This document shows positions 34,454-43,134 of a stretch of 64,000 nt of DNA, one piece after another; within the stretch, counting starts at the first letter, position 1, and every line of letters begins with the position of its first letter. The notes under the pieces were generated by a model, which was given only the letters and a program-made list of their open reading frames with translations, made no database searches and had not been told where the DNA came from. Source of the stretch: Streptomyces sp. Act143. Its GTDB lineage: Bacteria; Actinomycetota; Actinomycetes; Streptomycetales; Streptomycetaceae. The DNA is taken from contig NZ_QFRX01000001.1 of NCBI RefSeq assembly GCF_003143935.1, forward strand, positions 754,071 to 818,070, written 5' to 3'. The translations under genes were made by a program, and so were the position numbers.

Positions 34454-35002
34454 TCAGCCCCGGTCCGCGCGCCGCAGTTCCGCCGTGAGGTGGTGCTGCA
34501 GCGGCTGGCCGACCGCCGCGAGATCGTGGACGAACGTGAGCGTGTCCTCGTCGGTCAGCGTGTAGCGGCGGCGGGTGGCCTCGACCTCCTTGGCCGTGGG
34601 GGTGAGCGCCACCTGGTGGGTGGCCAGGTCGACGGCGTCCTCCGTGGCCCGCCCGACGGCGATCTCCGCGATGCCGGTCGGCTGGGTGATCAGGGCCTCC
34701 ACCCGCCCGTCGGGCTGCATGCGCCACCAGCCGCTCTCCCGGGCGGCCGGGCGCAGCGGGGTGTCGTCCGCGTCGATCAGCCAGGCCCTGGCCTCGTACC
34801 GGAGGAACGGCCGGCCGTCGTGGCTGAAGGTGACCTCCTGGGCGTAGGCGAAATCCCCGTCGAGCGTCGGGTATCCCCCGCGGCCCCGGCCGCGCCAGGT
34901 CCCCAGAAGGCCGAGCACCGGCTTCAGCAACGCGTGCGGTGCGGGTGTCCCGTCCGGCTCGTGGGCGTCGCGGTAGGGGTGGTCGGGTACGGGGTGGGAC
35001 AT
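34454..35002 (-). CDS. Nitrobindin-like heme-binding FABP-fold protein (peroxynitrite isomerase family)
   Basis: The 182-residue beta-barrel protein has the nitrobindin signature [16 protein letters not shown] (G-x-W-x-G-x-G-x-G-x-Y-P) near residue 35 and a His in the C-terminal [10 protein letters not shown], the place of the heme-ligating histidine. Nitrobindins bind ferric heme in a ten-stranded barrel and convert peroxynitrite to nitrate; nitric-oxide binding is also reported. The protein is cytoplasmic. It stands alone between a DUF1801 gene and a divergent DinB gene. Together with the flavohemoglobin at 43398 it gives this region two enzymes for reactive nitrogen species. Confidence 0.88.
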   Translation of the reverse strand: MSHPVPDHPYRDAHEPDGTPAPHALLKPVLGLLGTWRGRGRGGYPTLDGDFAYAQEVTFSHDGRPFLRYEARAWLIDADDTPLRPAARESGWWRMQPDGRVEALITQPTGIAEIAVGRATEDAVDLATHQVALTPTAKEVEATRRRYTLTDEDTLTFVHDLAAVGQPLQHHLTAELRRADRG

Positions 35003-35179
35003 GGTGGGGCCTCTCCTGGGGGTGAGCCGGCGGGATCGCGCCGGCGGCGGGAAAAGCCTAGGCGTCGTGGGAGCAACCGCGTTTCCGCCGCCGGTAATTC
35101 ACTCGCCCGGCCGGAGCCCCCGCCCCTAGGCTCCCCCCTCGGACCAGGGACGCGACACACGACCGCGAGGAGAGCCCCC

Positions 35180-35899
35180 ATGGAGACGCCCGGCTCACGC
35201 ACCGACCGTTTCGGCCTGCTGCTCGACCAGTTCGACCGCGCCCGGGAGATGGCCGAGGTCCGGCTCATCGGCCTCGGCGACGAGGAGTACCTGTGGGAGC
35301 CCGCACCCGGCTGCTGGTCGCTGCGGCGCCGCGGCGAGGCGGTGACGCCGCGGGCGTTCGGGCCCGGTGACTGGGTGCTCGACCTCGGCGCGCCGGACAT
35401 CCCGGCGAACGAGTACGAGGAGGTCGCCCGGCAGGCCGCCTCCGGCATGTCCGTCGAGAAGATCGCCGAGGACTGGAGCGTCAGCGTCGAACGGGTCCAG
35501 GAGGTCCTCGACCACACCGGTCCGCTGGAGCCCGACAGGACACCGGTCACCACCATCGCGTGGCGCCTCGGGCATCTGCACTTCGAGTTCGCCGGAGCGT
35601 GGGAATGGGCCTTCGGCGAGCGGCGTCAGGACCCGAAACTGATGGTCGACTTCTCGCCGTCGGCCGCCGTGACGCTGGAGCGGTTCTGGCCGGTGATCGA
35701 CCGCTGGCGGGAGAGCGTGGGCCGGATGACCGAGGAGCAGCTCGACACCGTCGGGTTCTCCCAGTACCCGTACGGCGGCGACGCCGACGAGCCGTACATC
35801 AGTGTGCTGTGGGGCGCGAACCTCGAGTTCATCCACCACATGGCGGAGATCGCGCTCCTGCGCGACCTGTGGCGGGCCCGCTCCGACGGTGCCCGGTAG
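35180..35899 (+). CDS. DinB-superfamily protein
   Basis: The 239-residue protein belongs to the DinB-like four-helix bundles: RFGLLLDQFDRAREMAEVRL at the start, EPAPGCWSLRRR, TTIAWRLGHLHFEFAGAWEW with the first metal-type His, and GANLEFIHHMAEIALLRDL with the second pair. Many actinobacterial members are thiol-dependent (mycothiol or bacillithiol) transferases or have no known activity. An insertion of about 55 residues (FGPGDWVLDLG...VEKIAEDWSVSVERVQEVLDH) looks like a DUF433-type helix-turn-helix segment, which is unusual inside the family. GAGGAGAG precedes ATG 35180. Confidence 0.8.
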   Translation: METPGSRTDRFGLLLDQFDRAREMAEVRLIGLGDEEYLWEPAPGCWSLRRRGEAVTPRAFGPGDWVLDLGAPDIPANEYEEVARQAASGMSVEKIAEDWSVSVERVQEVLDHTGPLEPDRTPVTTIAWRLGHLHFEFAGAWEWAFGERRQDPKLMVDFSPSAAVTLERFWPVIDRWRESVGRMTEEQLDTVGFSQYPYGGDADEPYISVLWGANLEFIHHMAEIALLRDLWRARSDGAR

Positions 35900-36076
35900 C
35901 CGGTGCCCGGGGCCGGCGAAATGCCGTGGAGGCGCGGCTCGGCGGCGTGTTAACGTCCACGCGCCGGCCGCGGGACTTCGGTGCGACTTCCGGAACCTGC
36001 CTGTACAGCAATGATTCGCAGCTCGTGCCCTCATTCCCCGGCCGGCATTCGGCACCACGGGGGGCGGAGCACAGGC

Positions 36077-37525
36077 ATGGAGTCGTTCGGGGATCTCGTC
36101 GCGGCCGACGACGTGCTGCTGTTCGTCAACGCGGCGATCACCGCGACCGGGCAGCGCGAGTTCCACTCCGACGCGGGCGCCCAGCGGCTCTCCCTCGAAT
36201 TCCTGCACGCGTACATGCTCGGCAACTACCGGGATCTGTACGCGGGTGTGCTGGCCCTCGACATCAACGACCACAACGCCGCGCTGATCGTGCGCGGGCT
36301 GCTGGAGACGTCCGCCGAGGCCACCGCGGAGCAGCGCCGCAGCGAGGGCCGGCTGATCGCCGGGCGGCTGGCGCTGCTGCCGCCCCAGCGGGTCTACGGG
36401 CTGTTCCGCGCACTGCGTCGGGCCGGGGTGAACAACCGCCGTACCCGCGCCCTGCTGCGCGACTGGCTGGCCGCCCGGCCCGATCTGGCCTTCGACGCGG
36501 TCAAGTACCGGAGCGGCCTGAAGCAGGCCCTGCGGCACGCTCATCTCGCGTCGGCCGGCGACGAGTTGGGCACGTTCCTGTTCGCGCCGCTGAGCCGCGC
36601 CCACTACGACACCCCGATCCTGGAGACCTGGCGCCGTGCGCACTACGAGCAGGCGGCGGTCTACGAGCTGCCGTACACCGTGGCCGAGGGCTTCGCGGCG
36701 AAGCACGGCATTCCGCGTGCCGTCTTCCTGGAGCGGATCGCGCCCCGGCTGACGCGGCTGGAGACGCTGCGGCTCCAGGAGGCGGCGGTGCGGCAGGGCG
36801 CCGCGGCGGTCGCGGTCGATCTGGCCCGGATGCCGCTGACGCGGCTCGCCGGGTATGTGCTCTCGCTGCCCGCCTCCGAGCGGGTCGAACGGCGTGATGA
36901 GCTCACCGGCGCGCTGCGGGCGGCTGCCGCGCGCGTGGCCGGTGCGCACCGCGGCACGTGGGGCCAGGTCACCGCCGTACTGGACGACAGCTTCTCCTCC
37001 TACGGTTCGGGAGTGAAGCGGCGTCGGCCGCTGGTGGTCGCCCTCGCCTGCCACTACCTGCTCGAAGCGCTCGCCGGCCGCTATGCCGGGCTGTGGACCT
37101 CCGGCCGTCGTGACGCCCTGCTCGCGCATCCGGTCGGTCCGACCCCGCTGGGCGAGCGGATTCTCGACGCGCTGGAGACGGCCCCGGACCGGCTGGTGAT
37201 CGTCTCCGACGGCTGGGACAACGCCCCGCCCGGGCTGGCGGCGGAGGTGCTGCGCGTCTGGCGCACCCGTCTCGATCCGGAGCGCCGCACGAGTGTGGTC
37301 CACCTCAACCCGGTGTACGACGCCGACGACTTCGACGTACGACGGCTCGCGCCGAGCGTGCCGACCGCGGGTGTCCGTGACGCGGAGGATCTGCCGGCGC
37401 TCGTGGAGATCGCGCAGTTCGCCGAGGGGCGGACCGGGCTCGCCGAGCTGACGGCCTATCTGGACGCCCGCGCGGAGCGGCTCGCCGCCGTGCCGGGGCA
37501 GCGGGCGAACGGGGGCGCGCGATGA
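36077..37525 (+). CDS. TROVE/Ro60-like protein with C-terminal vWA domain
   Basis: The 482-residue protein has a helical-repeat N-terminal part (1-300, for example LAFDAVKYRSGLKQALRHAH) and a C-terminal von Willebrand A domain with all metal-site parts: DDSFSS (D-x-S-x-S), PVGPTPLGERI with the Thr, and LVIVSDGWDN with the Asp. This order is that of the Ro60/Rsr RNA-binding ring proteins, which bind misfolded and Y RNAs and assist RNA decay. Sequence match to classical TROVE proteins is loose, so RNA binding is inferred. The start ATG lies after GGGGGGCGGAG. The stop overlaps the next ATG by four bases, so the downstream protein is probably its partner. Confidence 0.65.
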   Translation: MESFGDLVAADDVLLFVNAAITATGQREFHSDAGAQRLSLEFLHAYMLGNYRDLYAGVLALDINDHNAALIVRGLLETSAEATAEQRRSEGRLIAGRLALLPPQRVYGLFRALRRAGVNNRRTRALLRDWLAARPDLAFDAVKYRSGLKQALRHAHLASAGDELGTFLFAPLSRAHYDTPILETWRRAHYEQAAVYELPYTVAEGFAAKHGIPRAVFLERIAPRLTRLETLRLQEAAVRQGAAAVAVDLARMPLTRLAGYVLSLPASERVERRDELTGALRAAAARVAGAHRGTWGQVTAVLDDSFSSYGSGVKRRRPLVVALACHYLLEALAGRYAGLWTSGRRDALLAHPVGPTPLGERILDALETAPDRLVIVSDGWDNAPPGLAAEVLRVWRTRLDPERRTSVVHLNPVYDADDFDVRRLAPSVPTAGVRDAEDLPALVEIAQFAEGRTGLAELTAYLDARAERLAAVPGQRANGGAR

Positions 37526-38667
37526 CGTCGTACAGCAAGGCTCAGGCGCCCTTCGCCGCCTCCTCCGGCCTGTTCGACGGGTTGCGGACGCGCCCCTCGC
37601 AGGTGTGGGGTGCGGTACGGCTGGTGCCCCTGGTGCGGGCCGAGCCGGTGACGGACCTGCGGCTGCATCCGCGCGTCCACGCCGGTCCCGGCGTGGTCGA
37701 CCTGGGGCGTGCGGGCAGCTACTGCTCCTACATCCCGCACAGCTTCGTCGCCGAGTGGACCGGGGACGGCTCCCCCGCCGCCGCCTACGGCACCCAGCTG
37801 GCCGGGAGCCGGGCGGAGCAGGAGCCGGTGGCGGCGGCGCGGCTGCACTTCCATCGCCGGATGGCCCGTCAGGAGGCCAGGGGGCGGCTGCGGTTCCTGC
37901 CGCTGCACCTCGCTCTGGAGGGCTATCTCGCGCTGCACTTCGGCGGCCCCGCCGTCGCGTGGGAGGAGTGGTCGCGGCAGGCCCTGCGGCAGGGACTGTC
38001 ACCGCGCGTCGAGGCCGCCTGTCTGGGACTGCAGGTGCCGGGGCTGGCCGACGCGCTGAGCGTCTTCGAGATCCATCCCGGTCAGTGCGGCGTCCTCGTC
38101 CATCTGGCCGACGCGCTGGCCGCCGTGTTCGTGGTGCCGCATCCCGACGACTACCGCACGCTGCATCCGACGCTGGTGCAGGACCTGTACGGCGATCTGG
38201 TGCACCACTACGCGACGCTGATGCCGCCGGTGGCGGACTTCCGGGCGCGCATCGCCGACGCCGGTATCCGCTCGCCGGCCGAGCTGCGGGCGGCCGCCGT
38301 GGCCCAGACGGAACAGTGGGAGGAGTTCCACGACGCGACCATGGCGGCCGGGCTGGTGGAGCAGGAGAGCGTCTGGCAGCCGGTCCGGCGGATGGGCCGC
38401 TTCACGCTCTCCCGGTTCCTGCCCGAGTTCCGTCCGAAGCGGGACAACCACATCGGCGAGGCGATCACCGACGAGCACGGCCGGACCGTCTACCTCAAGA
38501 CCTTCCGGCTCTCCGAGAACCAGGTCCGCCGCGGTCACCTGCTCAGCCGTCTGGCCGCGCACGACTGGCATCTCGCGGACACGGCGGCCGAGTTCGGCAT
38601 CGACAGCGCCGCGCTCGGCAAGCGCCTGGAGAGCGCCGGCTTCGGTCATCTGCTGCGCCGGCGCTGA
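37522..38667 (+). CDS. Uncharacterised partner of the TROVE/vWA protein, C-terminal Fis-type helix-turn-helix
   Basis: The function of this 381-residue protein is not known. The N-terminal segment (RPSQVWGAVRLVPLVRAEPV) recalls the ARPP-1-type domain described in predicted conflict or RNA-repair gene sets, but this is from memory and weak. The middle is mixed alpha/beta (SYIPHSFVAEW, FEIHPGQCGVLVHLADALAA). The end, HLLSRLAAHDWHLADTAAEF followed by GKRLESAGFGHLLRRR, reads as a Fis-like helix-turn-helix. The four-base overlap with the TROVE/vWA gene, and the absence of other co-directional genes, define a two-gene unit. No signal peptide or membrane segment. Confidence 0.6.
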   Translation: MTSYSKAQAPFAASSGLFDGLRTRPSQVWGAVRLVPLVRAEPVTDLRLHPRVHAGPGVVDLGRAGSYCSYIPHSFVAEWTGDGSPAAAYGTQLAGSRAEQEPVAAARLHFHRRMARQEARGRLRFLPLHLALEGYLALHFGGPAVAWEEWSRQALRQGLSPRVEAACLGLQVPGLADALSVFEIHPGQCGVLVHLADALAAVFVVPHPDDYRTLHPTLVQDLYGDLVHHYATLMPPVADFRARIADAGIRSPAELRAAAVAQTEQWEEFHDATMAAGLVEQESVWQPVRRMGRFTLSRFLPEFRPKRDNHIGEAITDEHGRTVYLKTFRLSENQVRRGHLLSRLAAHDWHLADTAAEFGIDSAALGKRLESAGFGHLLRRR

Positions 38668-38673
38668 CGCGGC

Positions 38674-39147
38674 TCAGCGCGTACGGTGTGCCCGGTCCGC
38701 CGGCACGCGGACCATGTACACGTCCACCTCGTCCTCGGACTCCGGCGTGAACCCGTGCCGCTCGTACAGTCTGCGGGCCGCGCTGCCCTGGAGGACGTTC
38801 AGCCGGGTCAGGGCCCCCTCCCGGTCGGCGCGTTCCAGCAGGCCGCTCAGGACGGCCGAGCCGATGCCCCGGCCCTGGAGCTCCGGGGCGAGGAGGAAGT
38901 GCTCCAGCCAGTAGGCGTCGCCGGCCGGCCGCAGTGCCACGCAGCCGGCCAGGGCGCCGGCCACCTCGATCGCCCAGGTGTGCTCGGGCTGGTACGCGTC
39001 GCGCAGCCGCTGCCGCACCCGGTGCTCGTCGTAGCGGCCGAGCCGCTCCAGGTCCGCCCTCATCACGACGGCCCGGATCTCGGCGAACTCCTCGAGATCC
39101 GCTGCCGTCGCCGCTCGGAGTTCCCAGTCCGCCATGATCATGATCAT
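38674..39147 (-). CDS. GNAT-family N-acetyltransferase
   Basis: The 157-residue protein shows the GNAT fold: WELRAATAADLEEFAEIRA (strand 1, helix 1), GALAGCVALRP, YWLEHFLLAPELQGRGIGSA with the acetyl-CoA pyrophosphate loop Q-G-R-G-I-G, and AARRLYERHGFTPE at the end. Substrate unknown. Three in-frame ATG codons (39147, 39141, 39135) are spaced by ATC in a TGATCATGATCA palindrome; the first has the best spacing to a weak GGAC site, and the choice is uncertain. It converges with the TROVE-associated gene seven bases away, without a visible terminator. Confidence 0.85.
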   Translation of the reverse strand: MIMIMADWELRAATAADLEEFAEIRAVVMRADLERLGRYDEHRVRQRLRDAYQPEHTWAIEVAGALAGCVALRPAGDAYWLEHFLLAPELQGRGIGSAVLSGLLERADREGALTRLNVLQGSAARRLYERHGFTPESEDEVDVYMVRVPADRAHRTR

Positions 39148-39168
39148 ATCGTCCGGGACGGTACCGCC

Positions 39169-39828
39169 TCAGCCGGCGGGAGCCGTGCGGATGGCCGCGA
39201 TGTCGAACTGGAGGCGTACCTTCTCGCTCACCATGGCCCCGCCTTCGGCCAGCCTGGAGCTGTAGTTAAGGCCCCACTCCGTGCGGTCGATCGTCGTGGT
39301 GCCGTCGAAACCCGCCCGCTGGTAGCCGAAGGGGTCGGTGACCTGACCGATGTAGGTGAGTTCGAGGACCACGGGACGGGTGGTGGCCCTGATGGTGAGG
39401 TCGCCGGTCATGCGGTAGACATCGTTGCCGACGGGTTCCACGGCGGTGCTGGTGAAGCGCATCCGGGGATGGTTCTTGGAGTCGAAGAAGTCGCGGCCCA
39501 CGAGGTGGGCGTCGCGCTGCTCCACTCCGGTGTCGACGCTGGCCGTGGACACCGTGATCTCCGCCTGCGAACGGGACGGGTCCCGGCCGTCGAAGTAGAG
39601 ACGGCTCTGGTATTCCGTGAAGGCTCCGCGGACCGTGGTCACCATGGCGTGCCGTACGGAGAAGCCGATCCTGCTGTGCGCCGGGTCGATGACCCATTCA
39701 CCGGTCAGGGCGGCCAGGGCGGGGTCCGGGAGAAGTGCGGTGGGGGCGCCCGGACGGCCGGTGGGGGGTTGGGGGGTGAGTGTGGGCTCCGTGCGGCGGA
39801 ACGGAGTGCCACGGCTGAACAAATTCAT
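39169..39828 (-). CDS. YceI-family lipocalin-like protein
   Basis: The 219-residue protein matches the YceI family over residues 40-215: WVIDPAHSRIGFSVRHAMVT, VSTASVDTGVEQRDAHLVG, FFDSKNHPRMRFTST, and GYQRAGFDGTTTIDRTEWGL. YceI proteins form an extended lipocalin barrel that binds a polyisoprenoid; they are exported in many Gram-negatives, but no signal peptide is seen here and the first 40 residues are Pro/Thr-rich. The ATG follows AGGTGA. It is 21 bases upstream of the GNAT gene on the same strand, so the two may be cotranscribed. Role in Streptomyces unknown. Confidence 0.88.
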   Translation of the reverse strand: MNLFSRGTPFRRTEPTLTPQPPTGRPGAPTALLPDPALAALTGEWVIDPAHSRIGFSVRHAMVTTVRGAFTEYQSRLYFDGRDPSRSQAEITVSTASVDTGVEQRDAHLVGRDFFDSKNHPRMRFTSTAVEPVGNDVYRMTGDLTIRATTRPVVLELTYIGQVTDPFGYQRAGFDGTTTIDRTEWGLNYSSRLAEGGAMVSEKVRLQFDIAAIRTAPAG

Positions 39829-40282
39829 GATTCACCTAGTTACTGCACGGGAGTTGACGAGGCAAGTCCGCCCGGGGAATTGGCGAAATATCCACAGGTC
39901 CCCCATCCAACTCCCCCCTCATCAAAGGATTCTGACTACTTCTCGTCGTTTTCCGCCGGCGCGCGAAAATCGAAGTCAGCATAGTTTTCAGGCATTTCAG
40001 GGCGTGTCAGCATGGCCGGAGAAAAGGTGCATACCCATTCCGTGCGGCGCTCTTTGTACAGGCTGCCTCACTTCGAGTGCGGACCTGGAGGCATGTGAAT
40101 GAGTCAGTCCCGAATTCCCCCGCGCACAGCCCGTGGTCCGCGGCGGGGCTGCCCCCGCGGCCCGCCGCCGCCCCGGGTGCGGGTCAAGCAGGATCCATCG
40201 TCCCGTCATGCTTCTCCCCTGTTTTGCCCCGCTGTTGGCAACGCGACGGACCAGATCGGGACTCGGACCTACGTTCCTCTCC
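39829..40282. other. Gene-free stretch between YceI and carbonic anhydrase
   Basis: This 454-bp stretch is unusually AT-rich from about 39,840 to 39,990 (for example GGCGAAATATCCACAGG and AGCATAGTTTTCAGG), probably promoter DNA for the divergent genes. Short open frames within 40,077-40,282 have no usable ribosome site or recognisable motif. No repeat or structured RNA was recognised. Confidence 0.4.
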
Positions 40283-41038
40283 GTGACCTCTCAAGCCACC
40301 CCCGACAGGCCCGTCCGCCGCACTTTCCTGCGGGCCGGACTGACCGGCGCCGCCGCCCTCGGCACCGGCCTCGCACTCGGCGCGTCCCCGGCCTCCGCGG
40401 CCCCCGCGGTCTCCGCCGCCTCCACGCCCTCCCCGGCGGCACGTCCTCGGCCCGGCACACCCGACGAGGCGCTGCGGGAGCTGGCGGCGGGCAATCGCCG
40501 CTGGCGCACCTTCCACGAGCGGCACCCTGACGAGACACCGGCCACCCGCCAGGCCCTGGTCTCGGGACAGCACCCCTTCGCGGTCGTCCTCGGCTGCATC
40601 GACTCCCGGGTCCCTCCGGAGCTCGTCTTCGACCAGGGACTCGGCGACCTGATGACCGTGCGCAGCGCGGGAGAGGTGCTGGACGAGGCCGTGCTCGGCA
40701 GCATCGCGTACGGGGTGCTGGAGCTCGGAATACCCCTCGTCCTCGTCCTCGGCCATCAGTCGTGCGGCGCGGTGCGGGCGGCGGTGGAGGCGGAGGAGTC
40801 CGACGAACCCCTGCCCGCGCACATCCAGTACCTGGCCGACCAGATACGACCGAACATCGATCACGGCGAGGAAGGTGACGCCCGTGTCGACGCGACCATC
40901 GACGCCAACGTGCGGGCGGTCCGCGCGCGGCTGGCGGCGGAGCCCGACCTCGCGGCGAAGGTCGCGGGCGGCGAGCTGGCCGTCGTGGGTGCCCGCTACG
41001 AGTTGAGCACGCAGCGCGTGCACCGCATCGCCGGCTGA
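40283..41038 (+). CDS. Tat-exported beta-carbonic anhydrase
   Basis: The 251-residue enzyme interconverts CO2 and bicarbonate. Residues 11-39 form a twin-arginine signal (VRRTFLRAGLTGAAALGTGL then SPASA-AP), predicting export in folded, zinc-loaded form. The catalytic domain has all zinc ligands and the dyad of beta-class enzymes: Cys95-x-Asp97-x-Arg99 in LGCIDSRVPP, and His148 and Cys151 in GHQSCGA. GTG 40283 was chosen because it gives a normal-length Tat signal; no clear ribosome site precedes it, so a leaderless or weakly translated message is possible, and an upstream ATG at 40208 is the alternative. No partner gene is obvious. Confidence 0.88.
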   Translation: MTSQATPDRPVRRTFLRAGLTGAAALGTGLALGASPASAAPAVSAASTPSPAARPRPGTPDEALRELAAGNRRWRTFHERHPDETPATRQALVSGQHPFAVVLGCIDSRVPPELVFDQGLGDLMTVRSAGEVLDEAVLGSIAYGVLELGIPLVLVLGHQSCGAVRAAVEAEESDEPLPAHIQYLADQIRPNIDHGEEGDARVDATIDANVRAVRARLAAEPDLAAKVAGGELAVVGARYELSTQRVHRIAG

Positions 41039-41204
41039 CGGAGGAGCACGGGGGGGGCGGCGCCGGCGTCGTTCCAGCCGACGTCGCCCGATGGCCCCCC
41101 GAGGGTTCCGACGGCCCCGGCGTTCCCGCCTGCCGGACCTCGCGCTGATCGGACAGTACTGTGCCGACACGGGGACCCGACCACGTAGGCGAAGAGGTGG
41201 ACGC

Positions 41205-42008
41205 ATGGCCGGCAAGGCGAAGGAGAAGGTGTCACGCAAGGTCTACGAGCGTGAACTGCTGCGTCTGCAGACGGAGTTGGTGAGGCTCCAGGAGTGGGTG
41301 CGGGCCGAGGGGGCCCGGCTGGTCGTCGTCTTCGAGGGGCGGGACGCGGCCGGCAAGGGCGGCACCATCAAGCGGGTCTCCGAGCACCTCAACCCCCGCG
41401 TCGCCCGGATCGCGGCCCTGCCGAAGCCGACCGAGCGGGAGCGGACGCAGTGGTACTTCCAGCGGTACGTCGAGCATCTGCCGGCCGCCGGGGAGATCGT
41501 GCTGTTCGACCGGTCCTGGTACAACCGGGCCGGCGTGGAGCACGTGATGGGTTTCTGCACCAAGGAGGAGTACCAGCTGTTCCTGCGCCAGTGCCCGATC
41601 TTCGAGCGGATGCTGGTGGAGGACGGCATCCTGCTGCGCAAGTACTGGTTCTCGGTGAGCGACACCGAGCAGCAGGACCGTTTCCGGCGCCGCCTGGAGG
41701 ACCCGCTGCGGCGCTGGAAGCTGTCCCCGATGGACCTGGAGTCGCTCACCCGCTGGGAGGCGTACTCCCGCGCCAAGGACGAGATGATGGTGCACACCGA
41801 CATCGCCGAGGCCCCTTGGTACGTCGTCGAGAGCGACGACAAGAAGCGGGCCCGGCTCAACATGATCGCCCACCTCCTCGACTCGGTGCCGTACCAGGAG
41901 GTGCCGCCGCCCGTGCTCGAACTGCCCGAGCGCCCGGCCTCCACCGGCTATGTACGCACCCCGCGCGATCTCCAGACCTACGTCCCCGACCACGCGGCAG
42001 ATCTCTGA
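41205..42008 (+). CDS. ppk2: Polyphosphate kinase 2 family protein
   Basis: The 267-residue kinase transfers phosphate between polyphosphate and nucleotides. Walker A is VVFEGRDAAGKGGTIKR (about 41-57), the lid-region PKPTERERTQWYFQRYVEHL follows, and Walker B is LFDRSWYNRAGVE (100-112), all diagnostic of single-domain class I PPK2. The ATG at 41205 follows AGAGGTGG; the longer upstream frame has no PPK2 features. PPK2 enzymes of this class normally make ADP/GDP triphosphates from stored polyphosphate in stress. The gene end overlaps a short tandem repeat. It converges with an ArsR-type regulator. Confidence 0.93.
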   Translation: MAGKAKEKVSRKVYERELLRLQTELVRLQEWVRAEGARLVVVFEGRDAAGKGGTIKRVSEHLNPRVARIAALPKPTERERTQWYFQRYVEHLPAAGEIVLFDRSWYNRAGVEHVMGFCTKEEYQLFLRQCPIFERMLVEDGILLRKYWFSVSDTEQQDRFRRRLEDPLRRWKLSPMDLESLTRWEAYSRAKDEMMVHTDIAEAPWYVVESDDKKRARLNMIAHLLDSVPYQEVPPPVLELPERPASTGYVRTPRDLQTYVPDHAADL

Positions 42009-42046
42009 CGGCCCCCGCGCGGCTGATCTCCGACGGCTCCCGCGCG
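41997..42046. repeat. 25-bp imperfect tandem duplication at the PPK2 stop codon
   Basis: Copy 1 (41997-42021) and copy 2 (42022-42046) share GATCTC-GACGGC-CCCGCGCG with three differences. The PPK2 stop codon is in copy 1, so the second copy is untranslated and probably arose by slippage. Confidence 0.7.
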
Positions 42047-42066
42047 GCGGTCACCTCGCCGTGCCG

Positions 42067-42429
42067 TCATCCGCCGGTGTGCACGGGCTCCACGGGAGTG
42101 TCGTCCGCCTGGCGCAACTCGGCGAGCAGCTGGTGCTGGCCGGTGAGCAGTTCGGTGAGGATGCGGCGGGCGGCGCGCAGGAGTTCGGCGACGTCGCCGC
42201 CTGCGAGCGCGTAGCGGACGGTCGAGCCCTCCCGCATGGACACGACGATGCCGGATCTGCGCAGCACGGCCAGTTGCTGGGAGAGGCTGGACGGCTCGAT
42301 CTCGATGTCGGCGAGCAGATCCCGTACGGACACGGGCCCGTGCTGGAGGAGCTCCAGCACCCTGATGCGCACGGGGTGGCCGAGCATGCGGAAGAACTCC
42401 GCCTTGACCTGGTAGAGGGGGGCCTGCAT
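42067..42429 (-). CDS. ArsR-family winged helix-turn-helix regulator
   Basis: The 120-residue DNA-binding protein begins MQAPLYQVKAEFFRMLGHPV and continues RIRVLELLQHGPVSVRDLLA. The recognition helix is IEPSSLSQQLAVLRRSGIVV, and the wing is EGSTVRYALAGGDV. The metal-binding CxC motif of ArsR/SmtB metal sensors is absent (no Cys at all), so it is not a classical metal sensor and may respond to a small molecule or redox change through partners. It is transcribed away from the neighbouring stress genes; its target is unknown. Confidence 0.87.
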   Translation of the reverse strand: MQAPLYQVKAEFFRMLGHPVRIRVLELLQHGPVSVRDLLADIEIEPSSLSQQLAVLRRSGIVVSMREGSTVRYALAGGDVAELLRAARRILTELLTGQHQLLAELRQADDTPVEPVHTGG

Positions 42430-42638
42430 GGATGCTCGCTCCTTGTCGGCTGGGTGGGACTGCGGCTGCCGGGGTGCGACGGCACCTGAGGGGGCACCGC
42501 CGCATCACAGGCCGCCCTCGGATGCCGATCCTTCACGCCCCGGGCCGTGCGCGAACACACATTGGGACCATGCTGATGTGGTGACTTGAAGAAGTCTTCA
42601 CATGATGGGCAGCAGTGGCCCCGGCTGCGTCGCCCGAG

Positions 42639-43013
42639 TCAGATCTCGATCACCTCCTCGACGCGTTTGAGCTGGTGCCGGGCCATGGCCAGGTTCGAGC
42701 GGGCCTTGTCGAGGACGAGGTAGAGGAACAGGCCGTTGCCGCTGCGGCCGGTGACCGGGCGGATCAGGTGGTACTGGCTGTCCAGCGTGATCAGCACGTC
42801 CTCGATACGGCTCTTGAGGCCGATCTGCTCCATCGTGCGCACCTTGGCACGGACCACGTCCGTGTTGCCGGCCGCGGCGACCGTGAGATCCAGGTCCTTG
42901 CCGCCGCCGAGCGTGCCCAGCGCCATTCCGCTGGTGTAGTCGACGACCGCGGCTCCCAGGGCCCCCTCGATCCCCGCCATCATCTCCTTCAACGACACTT
43001 CCACACTCGCCAC
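42639..43013 (-). CDS. Roadblock/LC7-like small protein
   Basis: The 124-residue protein starts MASVEVSLKEMMAGIEGALG and contains AAVVDYTSGMALGTLGG, NTDVVRAKVRTMEQIG and IEDVLITLDSQYHLIRPV, which fits the profilin-like roadblock/LC7 fold. In streptomycetes such proteins often partner with small GTPases or sensor kinases, but none is adjacent. GTG 43013 is chosen because GGAGG sits 4 bases upstream; a longer frame to 43088 adds only a basic, low-complexity leader. Related short proteins occur in actinobacterial dormancy clusters, so co-regulation with the flavohemoglobin side is possible. Confidence 0.72.
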   Translation of the reverse strand: MASVEVSLKEMMAGIEGALGAAVVDYTSGMALGTLGGGKDLDLTVAAAGNTDVVRAKVRTMEQIGLKSRIEDVLITLDSQYHLIRPVTGRSGNGLFLYLVLDKARSNLAMARHQLKRVEEVIEI

Positions 43014-43134
43014 AGTGCCTCCAATGGCTCCATTGACTGCGACGGACCGGCGCCGCCGGACCGCCTCGATGCCACGGACCGTACGCAAGCGGCCCGCCCG
43101 TCAGGACCGACTCTCTGGGACTGATCTGTGACGG

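Noticed and set aside
35900..36076. A Y-like RNA upstream of the TROVE/vWA gene
   Set aside because: Only short GC hairpins with mismatches can be drawn and no conserved Ro-binding stem was seen.
40077..40282. Short plus-strand frames before the carbonic anhydrase
   Set aside because: No ribosome site, no motif and Pro/Arg-rich composition; the Tat signal starts at GTG 40283.
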